Assembly (NCBI GenBank): GCA_964639525.1 | Contig: CAZXDS010000066.1 | Location: forward strand, 1-15,690 | Direction of reading: 5' to 3' | DNA: 15,690 nucleotides | From: CAZXDS01 sp964639525 | Lineage (GTDB): Bacteria; Bacteroidota; Ignavibacteria; Ignavibacteriales; Melioribacteraceae | Part shown: one piece after another, positions 6,851 through 13,472 of the stretch | How positions within the stretch are numbered: the first letter of the stretch is position 1 | Layout of the letters: each line of letters starts with the position of its first letter | Position numbers and translations under genes: made by a program | The notes under the pieces: model-generated | Databases searched by the model: none | What the model was told of the DNA's origin: nothing | Seen by the model: only the letters and a program-made list of their open reading frames with translations

Positions 6851-8608
6851 ATGAGACATTTTTTAAAATCAATTTTATTGCTGACACTTGTTTTATTTCA
6901 TTCAAATACATTTGCTCAAAAAGTAAATATTAAAATTGTTGAAACTACTGATGTTCACGGTGCAATTTATCCTTACAATTTTCAAACAGGTAAAAAATCT
7001 GCGGGCTCTCTTTCGCAAGTTTCAACTTATTTAAATGATGAAAGAAGCAATAAAAATCAGTCCGTTCTTTTATTGGATAACGGTGATATTCTGCAAGGAA
7101 CTCCTGCCGTTTATTATTACAATTTTGAAAACCCGAATGAAAAACATTTGTATGCGCGGGTAATGAATTACTTAAAATATGATGCCGGCTCTGTGGGAAA
7201 TCACGATATTGAAACAGGACACAATGTTTATGATAAATTCAGAAAAGAATTAGACTTTAATTGGCTGGCGGCAAATGCAATTGATGTAAGAACAAACAAA
7301 CCTTATTTTGAACCTTATTTTGTTAAAACAATTAAAGGAATAAAAATCGCCGTTCTCGGAATGATTACTCCGGCAATTCCCCAATGGCTGCCTCCCGATA
7401 TTTTCAGAAACATTGAATTTGAAGATATGGTTGAAACCGCAAAAAAATGGGTGCCGATTATTCAGCAAAAAGAGAAGCCGGATATTTTAATCGGTCTATT
7501 TCATTCGGGAGTTGAATATTCCTACGGAGGAAATACTGCCGATACTTACCGAAACGAAAATGCTTCCCAAGTGGTTGCTGAACGCGTTCCCGGATTTGAC
7601 GTTGTTTTTGTAGGACACGATCATCACGGATGGAACAAATGGGTTACAAACACAGCCGGTAAAAAAGTATTGATTCTTGGTGCTACAAGTTCTGCACGCA
7701 ATGTTGCCGTTGCCGACTTTCAAATTGAAAAAGGAAATCCGAACCCCAAAATACTTTCCGGTAAAATTATTTCGATGAAAAACTATCAGTCTGATAAAAA
7801 ATTTCTTACTACTTTTCACAAAGAATTTGAAGAAGTTAAAAACTATGTTTCTCAATTGCTTGGTGTATTTACTGCTTCAATTTCAACCGGTGGTGCTTTG
7901 TTCGGCAACTCTGCATTCACTGATTTAATAAATACTGCTCAATTGGAAATTGCAGGCACCGATATTTCTTTTACCGCACCTCTTGCATTTACAACAACAA
8001 TTGATAGTGGTGAAATTTACGTGGGTGATATGTTTGCCCTTTATCGCTACGAAAATCTTCTTTACACTATGAAAATGACCGGACAAGAAGTAAAAGACTA
8101 TTTAGAATATACTGCAGGATTGTGGTTCAACCAAATGAAAACCAAAAGTGATCATTTACTAAGGTTTAAAATCGATAAAAACGGAAAAACAATATATTCC
8201 CAAAGAACAAAGCATCCGGAATTATTTGACAGATATTATAATTTTGATGCAGCCGCAGGAATTAAATATACAGTCGATATTTCCAAGCCAATCGGCAGAC
8301 GGATAACTATAAAATCAATGGAAGACGGGTCTGCTTTCGATTACAAAAAAGTGTATAAAGTAGCGGTGAATTCTTACCGTGGAAACGGTGGAGGAGGACA
8401 TCTTGTAAAAGGTGCAAAAATTCCAGAAGCTGAATTACGAAACAGGATTATCCATTCAACAGAAAAAGATTTGCGTTTTTTAATGATGAAATGGATTAAG
8501 GAAAAAGGAACCGTTTCTCCGAAAATGATCGGAAACTGGGAAGTAATTCCCGCAGATTTATGGCAAGCGGGAAAAGACAGAGATTATAAAATTATGATAA
8601 AAAAATAA
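6851..8608 (+). CDS. secreted 5'-nucleotidase / 2',3'-cyclic phosphodiesterase (UshA/CpdB-like)
   Basis: Exported 585-residue bimetal phosphoesterase that would release phosphate and nucleosides from extracellular nucleotides. The signal peptide covers about residues 1-22 (ending TFAQ). The N-terminal calcineurin-like domain holds all metal-binding motifs: TTDVHG (D34, H36), DNGDILQGTP (D79), GNHD (116-119), LFHSG (H218) and GHDHHG (H256, H258). The C-terminal 5'-nucleotidase domain starts near residue 350 (GNSAFTDLIN) and contains YRYENLLYTMKMTGQEVKDY and a glycine-rich RGNGGGGH. The spelling of these last motifs is nearer to CpdB/YfkN-like enzymes than to UshA, so both activities are possible. 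The start is supported by AGGA five bases upstream. It is transcribed away from the cysteine-pair operon, with the MITE between them. Confidence 0.88.
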   Translation: MRHFLKSILLLTLVLFHSNTFAQKVNIKIVETTDVHGAIYPYNFQTGKKSAGSLSQVSTYLNDERSNKNQSVLLLDNGDILQGTPAVYYYNFENPNEKHLYARVMNYLKYDAGSVGNHDIETGHNVYDKFRKELDFNWLAANAIDVRTNKPYFEPYFVKTIKGIKIAVLGMITPAIPQWLPPDIFRNIEFEDMVETAKKWVPIIQQKEKPDILIGLFHSGVEYSYGGNTADTYRNENASQVVAERVPGFDVVFVGHDHHGWNKWVTNTAGKKVLILGATSSARNVAVADFQIEKGNPNPKILSGKIISMKNYQSDKKFLTTFHKEFEEVKNYVSQLLGVFTASISTGGALFGNSAFTDLINTAQLEIAGTDISFTAPLAFTTTIDSGEIYVGDMFALYRYENLLYTMKMTGQEVKDYLEYTAGLWFNQMKTKSDHLLRFKIDKNGKTIYSQRTKHPELFDRYYNFDAAAGIKYTVDISKPIGRRITIKSMEDGSAFDYKKVYKVAVNSYRGNGGGGHLVKGAKIPEAELRNRIIHSTEKDLRFLMMKWIKEKGTVSPKMIGNWEVIPADLWQAGKDRDYKIMIKK

Positions 8609-8613
8609 ATAGT

Positions 8614-8650
8614 GAGAACGCCGATAGCTCTAAAGGCTATTTACGTTCTC
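8614..8650. terminator. stem-loop between convergent genes
   Basis: A 7-bp outer stem, GAGAACG (8614-8620) with CGTTCTC (8644-8650), encloses an inner ATAGC/GCTAT stem. It starts six bases after the nucleotidase stop. On the plus strand it is followed by CCCCATATTTTG. On the minus strand it is followed by a T-rich run of about 16 bases, so it may terminate the mer-side transcript better than the nucleotidase transcript. It could instead be part of a repeat remnant. Confidence 0.45.
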
Positions 8651-8837
8651 CCCATATTTTGTTACGTATTAGATAGAGATTCTACAAAATAAAAATTTCT
8701 CAAGTATGGATATTTCACACAGTCTCTTTAGTGGGTGTGGATTGCTTCATAAAAACATATTGCTTTAACCGCATTAGCAGATGGATTATTGCTAAAGTCC
8801 AAGTATATCCGGTAATTAAATACTCTCGCTGCTGTTT

Positions 8838-9371
8838 CTAATATCTCATATAAGCATCTGCCGAATTTATTAATTTCGCCATTTCTTTAAGTGTGAGCGG
8901 AATTGCGTATTCAGGCATTTTTGTTGTGCCTTTTATTGTTTTTTCCACACTCGTCAAAACATTCCAAGTTCCGTTGACGTAAATTTTCGCACCCATATTT
9001 TTCATATATACAAGAAAATCGCCGAAGGTTTTTAATTTTTTCAATCCGTTATCTTTGAATTGCTCTTCAATTAAATCCTTCAAATCTGCAGGAATTGTAT
9101 AACGGTCAAAATCATTTTTGTTATCCTTTTCAAAGAGTTTCAAATTCCACGCAGCATCGGCATCAAAAAGCATTACCACTTTATTACCGAGCATTATATT
9201 TGCGAATGCCATATCGAAAGCCACGCATGGCGGACCGTCATCCTTTTTAATATTTGCAACAAAATGAACCAAAACGGTTTTCTTTTTCGGGGCAGCATTT
9301 AACATTCCGTTAATAAAGAATGCGGAAAAAACAACAACTAAAATCATGTTTTTTAAATTGAAATTTTTCAT
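8838..9371 (-). CDS. periplasmic DsrE/DsrF-like protein
   Basis: Exported 177-residue protein with a signal peptide (about 1-26, ending MLNAA) followed by a DsrE-like fold. The first strand is TVLVHFVANIKKDDGPPCVAFDMAFANIM. It is followed by KVVMLFDADAAW, an equivalent of the second DsrE strand, and later by VYMKNMGAKIYVNGTWN. The mature protein has a single cysteine, C49. Cytoplasmic DsrE-family proteins carry persulfides in sulfur metabolism, but exported versions like this one have no settled function. It lies 96 nt after merA on the same strand, with AAAGGT before its ATG, so it is probably the last gene of the mer operon. A role in handling Hg-thiol or sulfide species is inference from position only. 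Confidence 0.72.
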   Translation of the reverse strand: MKNFNLKNMILVVVFSAFFINGMLNAAPKKKTVLVHFVANIKKDDGPPCVAFDMAFANIMLGNKVVMLFDADAAWNLKLFEKDNKNDFDRYTIPADLKDLIEEQFKDNGLKKLKTFGDFLVYMKNMGAKIYVNGTWNVLTSVEKTIKGTTKMPEYAIPLTLKEMAKLINSADAYMRY

Positions 9372-9467
9372 TTATTTACCTTTAATTTTTTATAAATAAT
9401 TGATCTAACTATAAATAATAGAAAACATTGCACAAAAAAAGCACAACTGCACACAAAATATTATCAA

Positions 9468-11153
9468 TTAAACCGCACAGCACGAAAGTTTACCAACATC
9501 TTTGTTAAAACTAATTGCCGCAAGTTTAATTCCTTCCGAAAGCGTTAAGTAAGGATGAAGCATATTTTTTAATTCGGAAATTGTAACACCGTATTTCATT
9601 GCTACGGAAAGTTCCATCAACAATTCCGAACCTTCGGGTGCTAAAATTCTTGCCCCGATAAGTTTATCTGTGTTTTTATTACGCAGTAATTTTATGAAAC
9701 CACGCATATCCTGTGCAGCAATTGCACGCGGAATATCTTTCAAATCAATTCGCGATGTTTCAAAATCAATTCCGTTTGCTTCTGCCTGTTTTTCATTCAA
9801 TCCAACTCCCGCAACTTGCGGATCGGTAAACACAACCCACGGCAGCGGGTTGTAGTTTCTCGGTTTCTGTAAATTATCGACCGCATTTTCTGCGGCGAGT
9901 GCACCTTCATAAGCAGCAGTGTAAACAAACATGTTTTTACCAAGGACATCACCGGCTGCATAAATTCCGCTTGCTGATGTTTGTAATGATTCATCGGTTT
10001 TAATAAATCCATTGCCAAAAGTTTCTATTCCTATATTCTCCGGAACTAAATTCATAGTGTTTCCATGTCTTCCGGTTGCAACAAAAAGATGAGTTCCTTC
10101 AACAATTTTTTCAACTCCCGTTTCTATTAAACTAACCGAAATTTTTCCTTCTTTTTCCTTTATTGAATTAATTGATGTCCCCGTTAAGACTTCAATTCCT
10201 TCTTGTTTCAATAAATCAGTTAGATAATCTGATAAATCCGCATCTTCATCCGGCAGAATTTTCGCCGACCTTTGAATTACCGTAACCTTGCTTCCAAGCC
10301 GTGCAAACAGTTGTGCATTTTCCAAAGCAATAAATCTACCGCCGAGAATAATTAGATGTTCCGGCAATTCATTAATTTCGTAAAGTGTATCGTTTACGTA
10401 ATAATTCACCGAATCAAGTCCCTGAATATTGGGAATGTAAGTAGCGGAGCCTGTTGCGATGAGAATATTTTCCCCTCGTATCATTTTACCGTTTACTTCT
10501 ACGGAATTGTTATCGACTATTGTCCCGCGCCCTTCAATGATTGTAACATTTTCATCATCGGAAACCACATCAATATATTTTTTTGTCCGTAATTCTTTTA
10601 CGATTTTTGTTTTTTGTTCAATTAAATTATTAAAATTTAAACTACCGCCGTTTGGTTTTACCGATTCAAAATTGGAATTATTCATATTGTGAAACTGTTC
10701 AGCTGCACGAATTAAAATTTTGGAAGGAACACAGCCTACGTTTACACAAGTGCCTCCAATCGGAAGACCATCATTAATAATTACCGCTTTTCTGCCGAGT
10801 TCGCTAGTTTTTATTGCTGCAGAAAATGCAGCAGAGCCTCCGCCTATAATTATCAAATCATAATTGTAGTTTCCTTGCGATAAATCATTTTTGCTATTTT
10901 CTATGTTTGTGTTCTCGAAATTGTTTTCAGTAATTTCATCAACAACTTTGTAATGTCCGGTAGAATTTATGATGGCGGTAATTTCGGATTTTGTAATTAT
11001 CGAATTGTCGAATTGGAACTCACCGGCAGCATTTTTGTAACTTACCGATTTGCTTACTATTCCGTTTTTATTCTCAAACTTTTTTTCAATTCCTTTGGCA
11101 CAACCATCGCATGTCATTCCCGTTATGCCGTATTTTATCGTTTCAATATTCAT
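9468..11153 (-). CDS. merA: mercuric reductase MerA
   Basis: Cytoplasmic flavoprotein that reduces Hg(II) to volatile Hg(0) using NADPH. An N-terminal heavy-metal-associated domain (residues 1-72) carries GMTCDGC (C15, C18). A linker follows, then the pyridine nucleotide-disulfide oxidoreductase core: FAD-binding DLIIIGGGSAAFSA (99-112), redox-active GGTCVNVGCVPSK (C136, C141), NAD(P)-binding LIILGGRFIALENAQLFARLG, the second FAD motif IYAAGDV, and a dimerisation domain with HPYLTLSEGIKLAA. The C-terminus is KLSCCAV, with the vicinal pair C558/C559 that hands Hg(II) to the active site of the partner subunit. Its length (561) and all four catalytic cysteine positions equal those of Tn501 MerA, so it looks fully functional. 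Its ATG overlaps the merTP stop by 4 nt (ATGA). Confidence 0.97.
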   Translation of the reverse strand: MNIETIKYGITGMTCDGCAKGIEKKFENKNGIVSKSVSYKNAAGEFQFDNSIITKSEITAIINSTGHYKVVDEITENNFENTNIENSKNDLSQGNYNYDLIIIGGGSAAFSAAIKTSELGRKAVIINDGLPIGGTCVNVGCVPSKILIRAAEQFHNMNNSNFESVKPNGGSLNFNNLIEQKTKIVKELRTKKYIDVVSDDENVTIIEGRGTIVDNNSVEVNGKMIRGENILIATGSATYIPNIQGLDSVNYYVNDTLYEINELPEHLIILGGRFIALENAQLFARLGSKVTVIQRSAKILPDEDADLSDYLTDLLKQEGIEVLTGTSINSIKEKEGKISVSLIETGVEKIVEGTHLFVATGRHGNTMNLVPENIGIETFGNGFIKTDESLQTSASGIYAAGDVLGKNMFVYTAAYEGALAAENAVDNLQKPRNYNPLPWVVFTDPQVAGVGLNEKQAEANGIDFETSRIDLKDIPRAIAAQDMRGFIKLLRNKNTDKLIGARILAPEGSELLMELSVAMKYGVTISELKNMLHPYLTLSEGIKLAAISFNKDVGKLSCCAV

Positions 11154-11806
11154 TGTTTTACTTCCTTTTGTTTTGCAGATATTTCATAATTTTTTACTTT
11201 GTATCCGGTTCGGTCGTTAACAGAATTTATAAGTTCTGAAATGTTTGCTTTCCTTTTGTCATATTCTACAATTGCAGTTCCTGTTTTATATGATGACGAT
11301 GCAGACACAACGCCCTTTGTTGTTTTTAGCGAATAGTCAATTGTCTGCTCGCAACTTTTACACGTCATTCCTTCAATATATAAATTTGCTTTTACAATAT
11401 TTTCTTTACTCGCATTTGCAATTGTCGTTACTTTCGGAAAAAGATTCTGAGAGTAGTACGGAAATGAAAGTAAAACTGCCGAGACAATTGTTATTGTCCA
11501 AAGGAATTTTTTGGAGTTTATGAACTTTGGCTTTTCATCGGACCCGCCTACCGAGCGAGCAGGTTCACAATCACATTCAACTTCCTTTTTCGGTTTGTAT
11601 GCCTGATAAAATGCCGCCCCAAGCGAAATAACCGAAAGCCCGATTAAATAAGGACGAAGCGGTTCCAACCAACTGAATGCCGAAGCAATCCCGCCGATTC
11701 CTCCGATAATTGCAAGCACCGGTGCAATGCAGCAAAGAGATGCAGCGACAGCAGAAAATATTCCGGCATTCAAAAATTTATTCGATGATTTATTTTTCGT
11801 TTCCAT
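11150..11806 (-). CDS. merTP: MerT-MerP fusion mercuric transporter (MerTP)
   Basis: Inner-membrane Hg(II) importer of 218 residues fused to a MerP-like domain. TM1 is about residues 13-36 with the vicinal pair C25/C26 (ASLCCIAPVLA). TM2 is about 50-69. A cytoplasmic loop holds C78 and C80 (VECDCEP), in the place of MerT Cys76/Cys82. TM3 is about 101-119. A C-terminal heavy-metal-associated domain from residue 138 carries EGMTCKSC (C149, C152). By MerT topology the fused domain should face the periplasm, where it could feed C25/C26 directly. The segment PARSVGGS just after C80 is coded by strikingly G+C-rich DNA (11540-11563). The gene overlaps the preceding merP-like gene by 17 nt and merA by 4 nt, so the three are translationally coupled. 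Confidence 0.9.
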   Translation of the reverse strand: METKNKSSNKFLNAGIFSAVAASLCCIAPVLAIIGGIGGIASAFSWLEPLRPYLIGLSVISLGAAFYQAYKPKKEVECDCEPARSVGGSDEKPKFINSKKFLWTITIVSAVLLSFPYYSQNLFPKVTTIANASKENIVKANLYIEGMTCKSCEQTIDYSLKTTKGVVSASSSYKTGTAIVEYDKRKANISELINSVNDRTGYKVKNYEISAKQKEVKQ

Positions 11807-12131
11807 TCTTTTTCATTTTCTTTTCAATTTTTTGTTTTACTTTGTAAGGAGATTTATTAAATCTACTTTCAATTTTTTCAATTGATATTTTGTTTTTGTC
11901 AAATTCCACAACCGCTGTACTGTTTTTAAGATTAACATTACTTTTCAACACGCCTTCGGTGTTGTTTAATGTTTTTGTTACAGTTGCGACACATCCGCTG
12001 CAAGTCATCCCTTTTACAGAAAAAGTAACTTGCGACTTTACAGTTTTTGCTTTATTATTTTTAGTTTGTGCGTTTATGTTTGAGAAAAAAAACATCCCCA
12101 AAGCCAAAATTATTATTGATATCTTTTTCAT
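11790..12131 (-). CDS. merP: MerP-like periplasmic heavy-metal-binding protein
   Basis: Small exported metal-binding protein of 113 residues. The signal peptide covers about 1-21 (ending NINAQ). A single heavy-metal-associated domain follows (about 33-100), with FSVKGMTCSGCVATV (C44, C47). A lysine-rich tail follows. As in MerP it should scavenge Hg(II) in the periplasm and pass it to MerT. The frame stays open 16 codons further upstream, but the ATG at 12131 has AGGAG eight bases before it and starts the signal peptide, so it is chosen. A copper-chaperone-like identity cannot be excluded from the domain alone; the mer context decides. Confidence 0.85.
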   Translation of the reverse strand: MKKISIIILALGMFFFSNINAQTKNNKAKTVKSQVTFSVKGMTCSGCVATVTKTLNNTEGVLKSNVNLKNSTAVVEFDKNKISIEKIESRFNKSPYKVKQKIEKKMKKNGNEK

Positions 12132-12139
12132 TATAATTT

Positions 12140-12144
12140 CTCCT
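12140..12144 (-). promoter_or_regulatory. Shine-Dalgarno deciding the merP start
   Basis: AGGAG on the minus strand, 8 nt upstream of the ATG at 12131. It supports that start over the in-frame start at 12179, which would add 16 non-signal residues. Confidence 0.7.
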
Positions 12145-12242
12145 ATTTTATATTTATTTGAATATCGAATGTTGAACAATGATTTTTAATTTATTATTTT
12201 TATTTCCATCTTCGTTAACCGCGATACACTGCGTTTCGGTTT

Positions 12243-12647
12243 TTACACATCTTCAATAGCTTCAAGAATCGGGCACTCTTCTGTCGATACTTCTTCGCAA
12301 ATACATTGTGCAACAAGTTTTTTAAGCACGCTTTTTATTTTTTGCAAATCTTTAATTTTCTGTTCAACGTCAATAATTTTATGCTCGGTAATGTGTTTAA
12401 CATCTCCGCAAGTACTTTTAGTTTCTATTTTAATTTCTAAAAGTTCATGAATTTCTTTCAATGTAAAACCAAGTTCCTTTGTTCTCTTTATGAACAAAAG
12501 TCTTTTTAAATCATTTTCCGAATAAACTCTGTAACCGGAGTCTTTCCGTTTGGGTTTTGGCATTAACCTAATGGATTCGTAATATCGTACGGTTTCAAGA
12601 TTAATTCCTGCTTCTTTGGCTAATTTACCTACTGTTAGCTCATTCAT
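12243..12647 (-). CDS. merR: Hg(II)-responsive regulator MerR
   Basis: Transcription factor of 134 residues that bends the mer promoter and activates it when Hg(II) binds. The N-terminal winged helix-turn-helix has VGKLAKEAGINLETVRYYE (6-24) and DSGYRVYSENDLKRL (36-50). The dimerisation helix covers about 80-110. The mercury-binding cysteines are C80, C117 and C125, with C115 also present (AQCICEEVSTEECPILEA). They match Tn501 MerR Cys82, Cys117 and Cys126 in pattern, including the following proline. This distinguishes it from CueR, ZntR or SoxR relatives. The ATG at 12647 has AAGGGA at 12655-12660. The upstream in-frame start at 12686 would place the start codon inside the operator and is rejected. 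As first gene of the operon it is autoregulated, as in Gram-positive mer operons. A gap of 111 nt separates it from merP. Confidence 0.93.
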   Translation of the reverse strand: MNELTVGKLAKEAGINLETVRYYESIRLMPKPKRKDSGYRVYSENDLKRLLFIKRTKELGFTLKEIHELLEIKIETKSTCGDVKHITEHKIIDVEQKIKDLQKIKSVLKKLVAQCICEEVSTEECPILEAIEDV

Positions 12648-12673
12648 TTTATAATCCCTTAATTTCTTAAAAA

Positions 12674-12707
12674 CAAATATAAGCACCGTAGCATACTACG
12701 GAGTCAA
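12674..12707 (-). promoter_or_regulatory. mer promoter with MerR operator
   Basis: On the minus strand, TTGACT (12702-12707) is followed directly by the perfect-arm dyad CCGTAG-TATG-CTACGG (12686-12701) and then TTATAT (12677-12682). The 19-bp spacer is the over-long spacing typical of MerR-activated promoters. TTGACTCCGTA is also the opening of the classical Tn501 mer operator. The same bases read TATATTTG at 12674-12681, matching the Bacteroidota -7 consensus TAnnTTTG. The site lies about 27 bases before the merR ATG and should drive merR and the genes after it. Confidence 0.88.
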
Positions 12708-12739
12708 GTAAATTACAAAACTTATTTTATTTTAACAAT

Positions 12740-12755
12740 CCGTAGTATAGTACAG
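12740..12755 (+). promoter_or_regulatory. second, opposed MerR-operator-like dyad
   Basis: On the plus strand CCGTAGTATAGTACAG repeats the first ten bases of the mer operator half exactly (CCGTAGTATG in the minus-strand operator versus CCGTAGTATA here, nine of ten). Its second arm is less perfect (TACAG instead of TACGG). It points away from merR, with TTAACA at 12732-12737 before it and GATATTTG at 12763-12770 after it. No mer gene lies downstream on that strand. It may be an auxiliary MerR site or the remnant of a divergent promoter. Confidence 0.5.
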
Positions 12756-12770
12756 TGTTCCGGATATTTG

Positions 12771-12976
12771 AATTATGCCGTTTTAAAAATTGAAAGAAAA
12801 ATAAATAAAGCGGTAATTGATGAATGTCATCGCTATCCACAGAAGGCGGCTAACCTTTTTAGAGTTAACTCAATAACTTATTTTGTTTGAATGAAACTAT
12901 AATGAAGTATTTTAAACTTAAATTAAGCAGAACGAAATAGTTGCTGAATGAATCAGCAGTATCTCAACAGGGAAGA
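12771..12976. other. non-coding stretch upstream of the mer operon
   Basis: No credible gene lies on either strand. It includes a 10-bp palindrome GAGTTAACTC (12862-12871) and a small stem TGCTGA/TCAGCA (12942-12958). The stem lies just after the stop of the STAS gene and may end its transcript, although the T run after it is poor. With the operator region, this makes a gap of 329 bases between merR and the STAS gene. Confidence 0.5.
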
Positions 12977-13333
12977 CTAATTTTTACGAAATTCAATTAA
13001 GGCATCTTCAATGGTTTTATAAATCTGAAATACTCTGTCTAAATTAGTTAAAGAAAGAATTCCGGCAGGGACGTCCTTATTATTGACTATAACCAAACTG
13101 CCTTTAAGAGATTTTACTTTTTTTAACGAAGCAACCATTGAGCCGAGAAAAGACGAATCCAAGAAATCACAATAACTTAGATCAACAATAAATTTCTTAT
13201 CGCCTTCTTCAATTAATTTTATTAGATATTCTCTAAACTGAGGCGCACTATCCATTGTTGCCCTTGAAATATTAACCTTTACGCTAATAATATCATCAAA
13301 TTTTTCGTGAGTGAATATTGCGGATGTTTTCAA
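12977..13333 (-). CDS. STAS-domain protein (anti-sigma factor antagonist-like)
   Basis: Single STAS domain of 118 residues, the fold of SpoIIAA and RsbV. These proteins bind anti-sigma kinases and are switched off by phosphorylation. The core signature is IVDLSYCDFLDSSFLGSMVA. D59-S60-S61 sits where SpoIIAA has the phosphorylated serine after an aspartate, so S60 is the likely phosphosite. The C-terminal half (GSLVIVNNKDVPAGILSLTNLDRVFQIY) matches the family. There is no kinase or sigma factor next to it, so the partner is unknown. It is divergent from the HAD gene, with 139 bp between them. Confidence 0.87.
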   Translation of the reverse strand: MKTSAIFTHEKFDDIISVKVNISRATMDSAPQFREYLIKLIEEGDKKFIVDLSYCDFLDSSFLGSMVASLKKVKSLKGSLVIVNNKDVPAGILSLTNLDRVFQIYKTIEDALIEFRKN

Positions 13334-13405
13334 AATTATATCCTATACTAAAATTACATAAATACCAACAGTAAATATAAATTAGTCTGTTTTAAAAAGA
13401 CAGCT

Positions 13406-13413
13406 TATATTTG
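13406..13413 (+). promoter_or_regulatory. possible -7 element for the HAD gene
   Basis: TATATTTG matches the Bacteroidota -7 consensus TAnnTTTG and lies 59 bases before the HAD start, in the divergent intergenic region. No convincing TTG element is at the expected distance upstream, so this is weak. Confidence 0.25.
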
Positions 13414-13472
13414 GAATTAAAATGAACAAACTCGTATAAATTTTACATTTTAATCTTAAGGTTATTTATTTA

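Noticed and set aside
8838..9371. Part of a DsrEFH sulfur-oxidation set
   Set aside because: The protein is exported, has a single cysteine and no DsrF/DsrH or dissimilatory sulfite reductase genes beside it.
10356..10692. Two overlapping plus-strand open frames antisense to merA
   Set aside because: They are shadows of the merA frame. MerA is intact over the whole stretch.
9468..12647. Copper, zinc or arsenic resistance operon instead of mercury
   Set aside because: The MerA C-terminal vicinal cysteines, MerT TM1 vicinal cysteines, the three MerR mercury-binding cysteines and the TTGACT-CCGTA operator together are specific for mercury.
12243..12686. Longer start at 12686 for merR
   Set aside because: The start codon would fall within the operator/promoter itself, upstream of the expected transcription start. 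The MerR family begins near NELTVGKLAKEAG.
12942..12958. TGCTGA/TCAGCA stem as a firm terminator of the STAS gene
   Set aside because: The stem has only six pairs and no clean T run follows on the minus strand, so it is only mentioned within the gap entry.
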